Program-made: the position numbers and the translations under genes
The notes under the pieces: model-generated
The model's database searches: none
Told to the model about the DNA's origin: nothing
What the model saw: only the letters and a program-made list of their open reading frames with translations
In this document: piece after piece, positions 1-7,076 of the stretch
Layout of the letters: the number at the start of each line of letters is the position of its first letter
Position numbering within the stretch: position 1 is the stretch's first letter
From: Clostridia bacterium
GTDB lineage: Bacteria > Bacillota > Clostridia > UMGS1883
Assembly (NCBI GenBank): GCA_017411435.1
Contig: JAFQQD010000012.1
Coordinates: forward strand, 1-34,556
Direction of reading: 5' to 3'
DNA: 34,556 nucleotides

Positions 1-1052
1 AGATTGCAAGAACTGTTGACGGCACACAAAGAAGAAGTTACGACGATAAGAATAAGAATATTCCATCAGACCTTCAATACTTCCTGCAGTCACAGATTAA
101 AAAGATACCGTGGGCATCGCAGAATCTTGAGCCTTATGTGGATGCCTGGGGCAGACAGGAAAAGATTGAAAATGTATTTGCAAGAGCCATCAACAATATG
201 TTTTCTCCCGGATATTATTCACAGATAAATGCGAGTCCTATGGAAAATGAACTTCAGCGACTTTATAAAGAGGTCGGAAGCGAGGACGGTATGAAGTTGT
301 TCCCGACTTCTGCGGTTAAAAAATTCAATCTTTCTGACGGTACGGAGAAAAATCTTACGGCAAAAGAATATACCACTATACAGACGGTGCAGGGTCAGAC
401 GGCGTACGATTTGCTTACAGGTATAGTAAAAAGTAAGAGTTATAAGGATGTTGACGACTTTACGAAAGGGAAAATCGTAAGTAAGGTGTACGAGGTTGCG
501 AGTGCGAATGGTAAAAAGGCTGTTGCCGGTAATGAGTGGAATCCTGATTCTAAATGGATTTCAGAAGCACTAACTCTTATTGAAAAAGGAGATTATAAAG
601 GTGCAGAGAAATACATTATAGAAAAGGGTATTGAAGAGGTAGAGGATAGTAGGTATGAGGCGAGCAGAAATGAGTATAAGGAATCGTTTGTGTATGATGC
701 TTCTGATTATAGCGAATCGGAAATAAACATTATGGACAAGGTCGAATCTGATGCGGCGACATACTATGCTTCGGTAGAGAAGGGCAGAGAATACAACGAG
801 GGCGACTTAAGACACATTAAGGTGTATGATGAGAAGTTGTCTGACACGATGCCGATAGAAGAGTATGCGGGAGTAAGAGCGTACGCAAAGAAGACGGCGG
901 CGATGGAAGACGGAAAGCCGAGTATGAAGAAAGACGAACTTTATGACTATCTTGAAAGTACGGATTATCCGAGGTCGGTAAAGAGCGCTCTCTTCGAGGC
1001 GATTGGTGACAAGGGTTGGATAAACCCGTACACCAGAAAGAAAATCCAATAA
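1..1052 (+). CDS. Giant virion-associated protein, C-terminal part (5' truncated)
   Basis: The reading frame is already open at base 3 and bases 1-2 complete a codon begun outside the window, so about 350 C-terminal residues are present. The segment starting ARTVDGTQRRS, followed by the EPYVDAWGR stretch and TAKEYTTIQTVQGQTAYDLL, matches my memory of the C-terminal region (LPD38-like) of very large phage proteins thought to be packaged in, and ejected from, short-tailed virions. It is hydrophilic and helix-rich at its end. A strong terminator follows and the large terminase comes next. The N-terminal part of the same or a homologous gene very probably runs off the other end of the window (31952-34556). 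The family assignment is from memory, not from a search. Confidence 0.75.
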   Translation, partial: IARTVDGTQRRSYDDKNKNIPSDLQYFLQSQIKKIPWASQNLEPYVDAWGRQEKIENVFARAINNMFSPGYYSQINASPMENELQRLYKEVGSEDGMKLFPTSAVKKFNLSDGTEKNLTAKEYTTIQTVQGQTAYDLLTGIVKSKSYKDVDDFTKGKIVSKVYEVASANGKKAVAGNEWNPDSKWISEALTLIEKGDYKGAEKYIIEKGIEEVEDSRYEASRNEYKESFVYDASDYSESEINIMDKVESDAATYYASVEKGREYNEGDLRHIKVYDEKLSDTMPIEEYAGVRAYAKKTAAMEDGKPSMKKDELYDYLESTDYPRSVKSALFEAIGDKGWINPYTRKKIQ

Positions 1053-1061
1053 AGTGAAAAA

Positions 1062-1090
1062 GAACAGGTTTTGCGCCTGTTCTTTTTTGT
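1062..1090 (+). terminator. Rho-independent terminator after the giant gene
   Basis: An AAAAAGAACAGG arm pairs with CCTGTTCTTTTTT around a 7-base loop and ends in a T run. A-rich and T-rich flanks make it usable in both directions. It separates the giant virion gene from the large terminase. Confidence 0.85.
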
Positions 1091-1109
1091 TGCTGGAAAA
1101 TGAGAAAAA

Positions 1110-1209
1110 GAGATTCTTCGCTTTGCTCAGAATGACAAGGGGAGGGATGCTCAGAATGACAAGGGGAGGGATGCTCAGAATGACAAGGGGAGGGATGCTC
1201 AGAATGACG
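1110..1209 (+). repeat. Interspersed repeat R, copy 1, with 24-bp tandem expansion
   Basis: A copy of the GAGATTCTTCGC...CTCAGAATGACA repeat is followed by about 3.5 tandem copies of a 24-bp unit beginning TGCTCAGAATGAC (unit starts at 1124, 1148, 1172 and 1196). Because 24 is a multiple of three, long artificial reading frames cross it on both strands; none looks like a gene. A similar 24-bp expansion occurs at 27793-27870, and both end near a TTGGCACGACAA sequence. Confidence 0.9.
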
Positions 1210-1274
1210 AAGTTATGGTGTTGGCACGACAAAAGGTCGCTGTGGCGGTAGAATAATAAAAGGAGGTGGGGAGC

Positions 1275-2717
1275 GTGAACAATATAAGAACGGTAGTGTG
1301 GCGACCACAGCCACGACAAAAGCTTTTTATGTCGCGTGGAGAGGATGAGGCACTTTACGGCGGCGCTGCAGGCGGAGGAAAAAGTGACTGCGCTATTGCC
1401 GAGGCGCTCCGTCAGGTGCACATTCCGCACTACAGAGGATTAATTCTGAGAAAAACATATCCGCAGTTATCAGAAATAATAGACCGAAGCCGGGAGATAT
1501 ATAAAAGTGCATACCCCAAGGCGAAATATAATGAGCAAAAACACTGTTGGACTTTCCCTTCGGGTGCGAAGATATATTTTGGTTCACTTCATCACACGAA
1601 AGACCGCCTGAATTATCAGGGTAAGCAATACGACTTTATAGACTTTGACGAACTGACACAGTTTACATGGGATGAGTACAATTATCTGTTATCGCGTAAC
1701 CGCCCCGGCGGCCCCGGTACCAGATGCTATATGCGCGCACAGGCTAACCCCGGAGGGATAGGTCACGGATGGGTAAAGGAAAGGTTTATAAATCCTGCGA
1801 AGCCAATGACGACGATTTGGGAGAATACAAAGATTACATATCCTGACGGAAGGACTGTTACGAAAAAGCGCAGCAGAGTCTTCGTGCCTTCTAGGGTATT
1901 TGACAATAAAATACTTATGGAGAATGACCCCGACTATGTTGCACGACTTGCGGCAATGCCTGAAGCCGAGAGGAAGGCTCTTCTTTACGGCGACTGGGAC
2001 AGTTTCTCCGGACAGGTATTTACCGAGTGGCGCGACAATCCTGATGAATACGATATGAGAAGAAACACGCATGTTATAAATCCGTTTAGGGTACCCGACA
2101 GTTGGAAAATATACAGAGGTTTTGACTTTGGTTATGCAAAACCGTTCTCCGTAGGATGGTATGCTATCGACCATGACGGGCGAATGTATCGCATCCGCGA
2201 GCTGTACGGTTGCACGGGGACACCAAATGAAGGGGTGCGATGGGAACCTTCAGAAATTGCACGAAAGATTTATGAGATTGAAAAGACAGACCCCAATCTT
2301 AAAGGAAAGAAGATAAGAGGAATTGCCGACCCGTCTATATTTGATAAGAGTCGTGGAGAGAGCATCGCAGAAATGATGGAGCGCGAGAGAGTGTATTTCG
2401 AGAAGGGCGACAATACTCGCCTTGCAGGTAAAATGCAGATGCACAACAGATTTGCCTTTGACGAGAATGGTATCCCGATGCTCTATGTATTCAACACCTG
2501 CAGGCATTTTATAAGGACGGTACCGGCGCTTGTGTATGATACTGTGCATGTGGAAGATGTTGATAGCACTACTGAAGATCATATCTACGATGAATGCAGA
2601 TATGTGTGTATGGAACACCCCATAAATCCAATTAAAAGGAAGCCTGAGCCAAAAGAATACAATCCGCTTGAATATGAGCCATATATTTCTACATTGAAGT
2701 GGGCAGATAAATATTAA
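1275..2717 (+). CDS. terL: Terminase large subunit (DNA packaging ATPase/nuclease)
   Basis: The 480-residue protein has a Walker A motif GGAAGGGKS at residues 29-37 and a Walker B FIDFDE ending near residue 126. A C-terminal nuclease-like half begins at YRGFDFGYAKP and includes the acidic IADPSIFD motif. Size and motif order fit phage TerL, which docks on the portal and pumps DNA into the prohead. The GTG start at 1275 was chosen because AGGAGG lies 8 bases upstream; the GTG at 1266 overlaps that site. It lies about 17 kb from the small subunit (19529) in the window, but the two are in the same late block if the genome is circular. Confidence 0.93.
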   Translation: MNNIRTVVWRPQPRQKLFMSRGEDEALYGGAAGGGKSDCAIAEALRQVHIPHYRGLILRKTYPQLSEIIDRSREIYKSAYPKAKYNEQKHCWTFPSGAKIYFGSLHHTKDRLNYQGKQYDFIDFDELTQFTWDEYNYLLSRNRPGGPGTRCYMRAQANPGGIGHGWVKERFINPAKPMTTIWENTKITYPDGRTVTKKRSRVFVPSRVFDNKILMENDPDYVARLAAMPEAERKALLYGDWDSFSGQVFTEWRDNPDEYDMRRNTHVINPFRVPDSWKIYRGFDFGYAKPFSVGWYAIDHDGRMYRIRELYGCTGTPNEGVRWEPSEIARKIYEIEKTDPNLKGKKIRGIADPSIFDKSRGESIAEMMERERVYFEKGDNTRLAGKMQMHNRFAFDENGIPMLYVFNTCRHFIRTVPALVYDTVHVEDVDSTTEDHIYDECRYVCMEHPINPIKRKPEPKEYNPLEYEPYISTLKWADKY

Positions 2718-2744
2718 AAAAGCATAGGGCGAATGCCCTATGCT
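2715..2744 (-). terminator. Terminator of the leftward HNH cassette
   Basis: A perfect 10-bp stem (AGCATAGGGC with GCCCTATGCT) has a 4-base loop. On the minus strand it is followed by a run of six T, so it should end the leftward HNH operon just before the opposing terminase gene. Confidence 0.8.
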
Positions 2745-2757
2745 AAGATGAGGATAT

Positions 2758-3384
2758 TTATTTTTTTACGGGACGGAAAAGACGGTCACCACGGTCGCCG
2801 TTGTGGTAACGATGCCGAAGCGTCTGAAATCCTATGCTAGATAAAGCAGATGCTTCGGTCAAGGGAATAGTTTTGTCGTTGTAATGCACATAGATATTTC
2901 TTGTCGTGTTAAAATTTTGTTCTTTTGTAGTTGCCCATCTACAATTATTGGGCTCATAATTACCATTTACATCTAATCTATCAATGGATAAAGTATCTGC
3001 ATAACCGTGAGATAATGCCCAGTTTCTAAAAGCAACAAAATCATTGAGCCACTCATCACACACGAGGATTCCTCTTCCACCATAATTTTTATAACGTTTG
3101 TTTGCAGGATTGTAACAACGGTCTTTCATATGATTCCAAATCCTATATAATCGAGTCCGAGATTTACCATGTTTTGTATTGAGAGATTTATTTGTATCGG
3201 GAACCAGACAACCACAGGATTTAACATGCTTTGTAATAAGTTGGTTTTTTCTAACTGATTTAAAATTTCCGCAATCACACCTACATAACCAGACTGAATG
3301 AGCATCTTCAGTAGGTACAAATTCAAGTACGGTAAGCCTGCCGAACTTTTTGCCGACAAGGTTTTCTTTGAAACTCTTACTCAT
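2758..3384 (-). CDS. HNH/AP2-like free-standing endonuclease, copy 1
   Basis: A 208-residue protein. Residues ~12-60 hold FGRLTVLEFV and a four-cysteine zinc-ribbon-like segment (CRCDCGN ... SCGC). The middle has TRLYRIWNHMKDRC, YGGRGI and a SIDRLDVNGNYEPNNCRWAT block typical of phage HNH/AP2-type mobile endonucleases. It ends with an HTH-like segment (LTEASALSSIGFQTLRHRY). It overlaps the next upstream gene by 4 bases (ATGA coupling). A close paralogue lies at 24567-25199 with the same neighbours. The family normally nicks or cleaves DNA and spreads selfishly; activity here is inferred. It interrupts the rightward structural operon between TerL and the nozzle gene. Confidence 0.8.
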   Translation of the reverse strand: MSKSFKENLVGKKFGRLTVLEFVPTEDAHSVWLCRCDCGNFKSVRKNQLITKHVKSCGCLVPDTNKSLNTKHGKSRTRLYRIWNHMKDRCYNPANKRYKNYGGRGILVCDEWLNDFVAFRNWALSHGYADTLSIDRLDVNGNYEPNNCRWATTKEQNFNTTRNIYVHYNDKTIPLTEASALSSIGFQTLRHRYHNGDRGDRLFRPVKK

Positions 3385-3602
3385 ACGGCTTTTACCTCCT
3401 TGGCTTTCTTTTTCATTTCAGCCATGGCGGCTTTGTAGCCCTGAGCGTAACCGTATGCGAAAGAATTTGTGAGTTTTTCATAGTCATCTTCCGAACATTC
3501 TCTTATTCTCATAATATCCTTGACTTTCAAATCATACGCGGATTTAATTATACCCGATTTGCGAATGCGCTCGGTTCGCTCCATTACATCTAATTTTTTC
3601 AT
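3381..3602 (-). CDS. Small cassette protein (YAQGYKAA family), copy 1
   Basis: A 73-residue charged protein, MKKLDVMERTERIRKSG at the start and FAYGYAQGYKAAMAEMKKK near the end. I do not recognise the family. Two paralogues are present: 25196-25417 (nearly identical in layout) and 6477-6671. The start codon is preceded by AAGGAGTTTTTATT, in which the Shine-Dalgarno is locked into a hairpin (3610-3639). It is translationally coupled to the HNH gene (4-base overlap) and lies downstream of the RHH gene, from which it is separated by a leader with an opposing promoter. Conserved presence in each cassette suggests a function with, or control of, the endonuclease (inference). Confidence 0.75.
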   Translation of the reverse strand: MKKLDVMERTERIRKSGIIKSAYDLKVKDIMRIRECSEDDYEKLTNSFAYGYAQGYKAAMAEMKKKAKEVKAV

Positions 3603-3609
3603 AATAAAA

Positions 3610-3681
3610 ACTCCTTTTCAAATTCATTTGACAAGGAGTCCGTAACTGTAGTATAATATTTACAGATAGGAAAACTCCTGT
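3610..3681 (-). promoter_or_regulatory. Three-part attenuator leader of cassette 1
   Basis: Read on the minus strand, segment A (3674-3681, ACAGGAGT) can pair with segment B (3633-3639, ACTCCTT plus GT). B can instead pair with C (3610-3616, AAGGAGT), which is the Shine-Dalgarno of the small gene. The B-C hairpin is extended by TCAAAT/ATTTGA and is followed by TTTTTATT before the ATG. It could therefore block translation or terminate transcription. The same A-B-C logic occurs at 25427-25497 and 8326-8406. Confidence 0.6.
3628..3657 (+). promoter_or_regulatory. Opposing promoter inside cassette 1 leader
   Basis: TTGACA (3628-3633), 18-base spacer, TATAAT (3652-3657) on the plus strand, i.e. 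against the genes around it. The -35 box lies within the Shine-Dalgarno-sequestering hairpin. No plus-strand gene follows before a terminator, so the product should be a small RNA. Confidence 0.7.
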
Positions 3682-3738
3682 CTATTTCTTGAATAGCAGT
3701 TACGAACTTTTGGTAGAGGGCGTAACTGTTATTTTTTT
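3664..3738 (+). ncRNA. Predicted antisense RNA 1 (~75 nt)
   Basis: It starts about 7 bases after the TATAAT box and ends at a hairpin CAGTTACG (3697-3704)/CGTAACTG (3721-3728) with a T run. It is fully complementary to the leader between the RHH and small genes, including segment A. It contains AAAACTCCT, which is also complementary to the small gene's Shine-Dalgarno AGGAGTTTT. Binding to A would free B to pair with C and shut off the small gene and HNH gene. Predicted from sequence only. Confidence 0.6.
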
Positions 3739-3902
3739 ATTTCCAAAAGAAGATGTATTCCTTGGCGGATTGCTTCGCCTTTCGTGATAGAATGTGTTGA
3801 GCAGTAATTTTGTAATTTTTTTTCGGTGTCTGCATCAAGTCTAACACTATAACGAATATCCTTGGGTTTATCTGCTTTTGGTCTTCCCGTTCTCGGGGAC
3901 AT
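3729..3902 (-). CDS. Ribbon-helix-helix (Arc/CopG-like) regulator, copy 1
   Basis: A 57-residue protein beginning MSPRTGRPKADKPKD, then IRYSVRLDADTEKKLQNYC and SITKGEAIRQGIHLLLEIKK, the layout of a short RHH DNA-binding protein (basic N-terminus, one strand, two helices). GAGGTG lies 5 bases before the ATG. Its promoter carries a perfect inverted repeat around the -10 box, a likely autoregulatory operator. It is first in the leftward operon RHH - small protein - HNH. A longer overlapping frame (3737-3952) lacks any recognisable fold and is rejected. Confidence 0.8.
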   Translation of the reverse strand: MSPRTGRPKADKPKDIRYSVRLDADTEKKLQNYCSTHSITKGEAIRQGIHLLLEIKK

Positions 3903-3913
3903 CTCATCACCTC

Positions 3914-3960
3914 ACTTTTTGTCACACCTTTATTATAATTTATGCGTGACAAAAAGTCAA
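3914..3960 (-). promoter_or_regulatory. Promoter and inverted-repeat operator of cassette 1
   Basis: On the minus strand TTGACT (3955-3960), 17-base spacer and TATAAT (3932-3937) form a near-consensus promoter. A perfect 12-bp inverted repeat (ACTTTTTGTCAC at 3914-3925, GTGACAAAAAGT at 3946-3957) brackets the -10 box and overlaps the -35. This is an expected place for the RHH protein to bind and repress its own operon. Confidence 0.75.
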
Positions 3961-4006
3961 TACTTTTTTCGAAAAAATTATAAAATTATTTCAAGGAGGA
4001 ATAAAA

Positions 4007-6025
4007 ATGCCTGATACGATAAAAAGAACACAAATTTGGAAGGGCCTTAATCGTATGCCTTATATTGCAGACGGGGAAATGCGCGATATGAAAAATTTAG
4101 CGTCAGACTCATACCCTTTTATTACAACGCGAAAGGGAAGGAAACCGTATACATTTACAACGAGAATACCAAGTCCCGAGGGAGAGGCTTATACAGCTGT
4201 TGAGAGTTTGCCCGAAGCATCTATTGATGAATTGGGGAACATATACAAGGTCGGGGATGTGTTTTATGAGTGCTATTATGAGCCAGTTTATAGCTGGAAA
4301 GAAACCGAGTATATCGGAGAAAATGATTATAAAACGGTTGACGTGCTTCCTGAAACTTCGGGGGAAGAACTTGGAAAGATATACAAGGTCGGAGATGTTT
4401 TTTACGAATGTTATTATGAACCAGTCTATAACTGGAGAGAAACCGAGCATCCTGAAGTGACGATTGACGTTACCCTTAAAGAGTACCTTGAAGAATATGA
4501 AGGGTGTGGACTTAAAGAGATTATCGAAATTGAAAAGTTTGATGGAAGCATCGCGGTACTTTTCATAGACAACAAGGGGAAGACAAGACTGTTTCATAAT
4601 AAAGATTTATACGATGTTTATAATGTAAGCGGGGAACCGGGAAAGAAACTTATAACCGTAGGTAACAGACTTATCGTAGGCGAATCGGGGAATTATCTTC
4701 ATATCAAGGATGGGGAAAAGACTTTTCATCCAGTGGGCAAATCGTTTTCACTCCCTGCAAGCGGAAGTACATTTATTTATGGTAATGGCGGAACTAAATA
4801 TAAACGCAGTTATGCACGTTCTGAAAACGGAAGAGCAGAAATAAACCTATATTCGTCTGCGGGGCAGGGGATAAACTATTCTGCCATTGCCGAGGGGTTA
4901 CAAGCAGTAGGAACAGGATTTTCAATTACTATAAAAGACAAAACATATTATATGAAAACTAAAAGCGTCGACTTTAAGGAAGATTATGTTGTCGCAGGTT
5001 GGGTTGTAGCCGGCACGGTATTTGAGGATCGTGCAGACATTCTTACCATAAAGGCTACGGAATCGCTTGAAGATTTTGAGTATGATTCAAAATCAAGGGC
5101 ATTGGATATAACTTTTGCATCTACTGACCCGCACTATTACGATGTGGTGGCATGGAAAAAGAGATTGTGGGGATATGATAACAATGTGTTCCACGGAACA
5201 ACGGCAGATATATTCAATGATGATGGTATGATTGGCTGGATAGGCGAGGAAGAAGATTATAATACCTACATAGAACCTATTTCGCAGCCTTTATGGCAGG
5301 GTGGTAAGATTACTGGTATTGCCGCACTTATGGGAGGACTTGTATATTTCAAAGACGACTGCATAACAGTTGTTACGGGGAATTACCCTGCGGTAATGAG
5401 TAGCGATACAATATCGTGTATGGGACTTCCTCCCGAAAATAGAGACAGCGTATCGGTGACAAATGAAAGTGTGTACTACCTTTCAGAAGACGGGATATAT
5501 CGTTTCGGAGGCGGAATCCCTCAAAACTTGAGCAGAGATGCAAAAATAAACGGCACAAATGCTGTCGGTGCATCGGACGGGAATAAGTATTGGATATCAC
5601 TTCAGGAAAGCAGCGGAGATTATGCACTCTATGTATACGACATAAATTACGGTGTATGGCATAAGGAAGACAATACGCAGGCGGTAAGCTTTACTGTACT
5701 TGGTGCTGAAATGCACATGGCGACAAAGGACGAGATTTATAACATAAACGCTCCTCAGGAAGATGTTGAGTGGAGCTTTGAACTCTGGTACGATGAGGAT
5801 ACGCACCGCAAAAAGAAATATAAGGAATTTATTGTGCGCGGCTATGTGGGAGAATGCGAAATGTTTATAAAGGCAGACGGTGGCGAATGGAAACTTATCA
5901 AGGCTGCTGAAGAAGAACTGCGTGCCAAGATTCCGCCCTTTGAGTGCGAAGAACTCGGTATTCTGATACGCGGAAAGGGAATATGCGAGATAAAGAGTAT
6001 AGACAGGGTGTTTGAAGTGGTGTGA
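4007..6025 (+). CDS. Tail nozzle / DNA-stabilisation-like protein
   Basis: A 672-residue protein. The N-terminus (TQIWKGLNRMPYIADGEMRDMKNLASDSYPFITTRKGR) matches a pattern I associate with large beta-rich tail-hub proteins of short-tailed gut phages, analogous to P22 gp10 or T7 gp12. Later segments (VVAWKKRLWGYDNNVFHGTTADIFND; GGLVYFKDDCITVVTGNYP; NESVYYLSEDGIYRFGG) look like propeller blades. Residues 68-103 and 114-149 are a near-perfect tandem duplication. AAGGAGG lies 7 bases before the ATG. It would form part of the tail channel below the portal; this is inference from family pattern and synteny with TerL and the giant protein. Confidence 0.6.
   Translation: MPDTIKRTQIWKGLNRMPYIADGEMRDMKNLASDSYPFITTRKGRKPYTFTTRIPSPEGEAYTAVESLPEASIDELGNIYKVGDVFYECYYEPVYSWKETEYIGENDYKTVDVLPETSGEELGKIYKVGDVFYECYYEPVYNWRETEHPEVTIDVTLKEYLEEYEGCGLKEIIEIEKFDGSIAVLFIDNKGKTRLFHNKDLYDVYNVSGEPGKKLITVGNRLIVGESGNYLHIKDGEKTFHPVGKSFSLPASGSTFIYGNGGTKYKRSYARSENGRAEINLYSSAGQGINYSAIAEGLQAVGTGFSITIKDKTYYMKTKSVDFKEDYVVAGWVVAGTVFEDRADILTIKATESLEDFEYDSKSRALDITFASTDPHYYDVVAWKKRLWGYDNNVFHGTTADIFNDDGMIGWIGEEEDYNTYIEPISQPLWQGGKITGIAALMGGLVYFKDDCITVVTGNYPAVMSSDTISCMGLPPENRDSVSVTNESVYYLSEDGIYRFGGGIPQNLSRDAKINGTNAVGASDGNKYWISLQESSGDYALYVYDINYGVWHKEDNTQAVSFTVLGAEMHMATKDEIYNINAPQEDVEWSFELWYDEDTHRKKKYKEFIVRGYVGECEMFIKADGGEWKLIKAAEEELRAKIPPFECEELGILIRGKGICEIKSIDRVFEVV
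4208..4453 (+). repeat. Internal tandem duplication in the nozzle-like gene
   Basis: Two copies of a ~36-residue module (LPE.S..ELG.IYKVGDVF then YECYYEPVY.W.ET) start at 4208 and 4346, a 138-bp (46-codon) period. LP...iY.v...fYe.y.W modules recur in phage tail proteins, so this may be a duplicated surface module. Confidence 0.85.
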
Positions 6026-6030
6026 AAAAA

Positions 6031-6063
6031 AGCAGAGAGCTGTTGAGTAGTTCTCTGCTTTTG
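6031..6063 (+). terminator. Terminator after nozzle-like gene
   Basis: AGCAGAGA (6031-6038) pairs with TCTCTGCT (6052-6059), followed by TTTTG; A-rich on the 5' side, so possibly bidirectional. Confidence 0.75.
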
Positions 6064-6163
6064 TGACAAAATATTATATTTTTTTACAAAAAGCGAACGG
6101 TCATTCGTGTACATTGCAAATTTGTAGTGTTATCATAACCTCACATTGATAAGGAGGTGCGAG

Positions 6164-6415
6164 ATGATAAAATACAAATTACGAAAAGACAAACTTGTAA
6201 GCGAGGATAATGTTAAGTACACAGCATATGGAATTGATGCGTATGAGGAGCGGAAGAAAGTTCGGGTTATTAAAGATATCAGTTTGAATAAAAAGAATCT
6301 AAAACAGTTTGTAAAGCAATGCAAAGATATGAAACTACAGGATTTAGATGATGCAGTTCAAATGTTTGCACAAAAAGAATTAGAACTAATAGTAGTAAAG
6401 CCGCGCTTCATTTAA
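6164..6415 (+). CDS. Small DUF6514-like protein
   Basis: An 83-residue protein (MIKYKLRKDKLVSEDNVKY, then TAYGIDAYE, VRVIKDISLNKKNLKQFV and the LQDLDDAVQMF end). The order 'YGI - IxDIS - QFV' resembles DUF6514, a family of small clostridial proteins of unknown function. AAGGAGG sits 6 bases before the ATG, which excludes the upstream TTG at 6146. The last codons form the left arm of a hairpin at 6397-6429. Confidence 0.65.
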   Translation: MIKYKLRKDKLVSEDNVKYTAYGIDAYEERKKVRVIKDISLNKKNLKQFVKQCKDMKLQDLDDAVQMFAQKELELIVVKPRFI

Positions 6416-6429
6416 AGAAGCACGGCTTT
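6397..6429 (+). terminator. Hairpin overlapping the end of the DUF6514-like gene
   Basis: AAAGCCGCGCTTC pairs with GAAGCACGGCTTT (one mismatch). The T run is weak, so it may be an attenuator rather than a full terminator. It is followed directly by the Shine-Dalgarno-sequestering hairpin of the next gene. Confidence 0.55.
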
Positions 6430-6436
6430 AACTTTG

Positions 6437-6468
6437 CACTCCTTATCAAATGATTTTACAAAGGAGTG
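6437..6468 (+). promoter_or_regulatory. Shine-Dalgarno-sequestering hairpin, orphan copy
   Basis: CACTCCTT (6437-6444) pairs perfectly with AAGGAGTG (6461-6468), the ribosome-binding site of the next gene, and TATTTTTT follows. It matches the B-C hairpin of the integrase leader and the two HNH cassettes, but I see no A segment and no convincing opposing promoter here. Confidence 0.65.
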
Positions 6469-6476
6469 TATTTTTT

Positions 6477-6671
6477 ATGAAAAGAAATGTAATTAAAATA
6501 ATCGAGGAATGCAGAAAATCAGGAAGAATAACTGCAAGATATGATATGAAGGTGGCAGATGCCATGAGTATAAAAGAATTTTGCCATGATGATTATGAAT
6601 TAATTACAAGGTCTTTTATCTTTGGGTATGCACAAGGGTATAAGGCTGCATTGAACAGCCAGAAGAAATAA
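6477..6671 (+). CDS. Small cassette protein (YAQGYKAA family), third paralogue
   Basis: A 64-residue protein sharing the pattern ...CRKSGRITARYDMKVADAM... and FGYAQGYKAAL with the proteins at 3381-3602 and 25196-25417. Function unknown. It stands alone, without an RHH or HNH partner, on the opposite strand, and converges on the XRE gene 4 bases beyond its stop. AAAGGAG precedes the ATG at the normal distance, inside a hairpin that would hide it. It may be the remnant or ancestor of the two cassettes. Confidence 0.7.
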   Translation: MKRNVIKIIEECRKSGRITARYDMKVADAMSIKEFCHDDYELITRSFIFGYAQGYKAALNSQKK

Positions 6672-6675
6672 AACA

Positions 6676-6900
6676 TTATCCTGTTTTCGTCTCGTCCTCG
6701 CCGAGCGTCGCAAAGTCAATAGAAAATTCTTTGGCTAATGAACACACAAGGTCGAAGCCGGGTTTAGATTGTCCGCGTTCTATACGCTGTAGCCAGCGGA
6801 CACTAATATCGAGTAGTTCTGCAGCTTGTTCTTGGGTAAGGTTTTTTTCGTGACGCTTCATACGCATCAGTTCTGATAATTTTTTTTGTCTTTCGTCCAT
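6676..6900 (-). CDS. XRE-family HTH regulator
   Basis: A 74-residue protein that is almost entirely one HTH_3 domain: LSELMRMKRHEKNLTQEQAA, then ELLDISVRWLQRIERGQSKP. AGGGAG precedes the ATG. It sits just left of the attachment site, outside the main immunity block. It could regulate integrase/attP-side genes or act as a second Cro/CI-type switch protein. Confidence 0.8.
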   Translation of the reverse strand: MDERQKKLSELMRMKRHEKNLTQEQAAELLDISVRWLQRIERGQSKPGFDLVCSLAKEFSIDFATLGEDETKTG

Positions 6901-6976
6901 AAATACTCCCTCTGTATTTATGGCTTTGTCAACAATTTGTCAGAGAGTGCGTTTAGCCAAATATATGTGCATTTGT

Positions 6977-7027
6977 AACTGACTCTTAATCAGGGTGTCC
7001 AGGGTTCGAGTCCCTGATGGCGCACCA
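6977..7027 (+). other. attP core: 3' half of tRNA-Lys(CTT)
   Basis: The segment contains an anticodon arm with loop CTCTTAA (anticodon CTT), a T arm CAGGGTTCGAGTCCCTG, an acceptor strand ATGGCGC, and ACCA. No matching D arm or 5' acceptor strand (GCGCCAT) is found upstream, so it is not a full tRNA gene. Such 3' halves are the standard crossover region of tRNA-targeting integrases; on integration the phage copy restores the host tRNA-Lys. Phage genes lie on both sides. Confidence 0.85.
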
Positions 7028-7035
7028 ACGAAAAA

Positions 7036-7076
7036 ACCGTGTAATAACCTATGTTTAGGGAGTTGCGCGGTTTTTT
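7036..7076 (+). terminator. Terminator beyond the tRNA-Lys half-gene
   Basis: ACCGTGTAA (7036-7044) pairs with TTGCGCGGT (7063-7071) using two G-T pairs, followed by TTTTTTC. It probably serves the restored host tRNA gene after integration and may be part of the shared att core. Confidence 0.8.

Noticed and set aside
1110-1209. Possible CRISPR array
   Set aside because: The 24-bp units are directly adjacent with no spacers and belong to interspersed repeat R.
1054-1251. 65-residue frame with repeated LRMTRGGM
   Set aside because: It is the translation of the 24-bp tandem repeat and terminator; no ribosome-binding site and no family.
3737-3952. 71-residue minus-strand frame overlapping the RHH gene
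   Set aside because: The overlapping 57-residue frame has a clear RHH layout, correct ribosome-binding site and promoter position; this one has none.
6950-7027. Complete tRNA-Lys gene
   Set aside because: Only the anticodon and T arms and acceptor 3' strand are present; no D arm and no 5' acceptor strand upstream.
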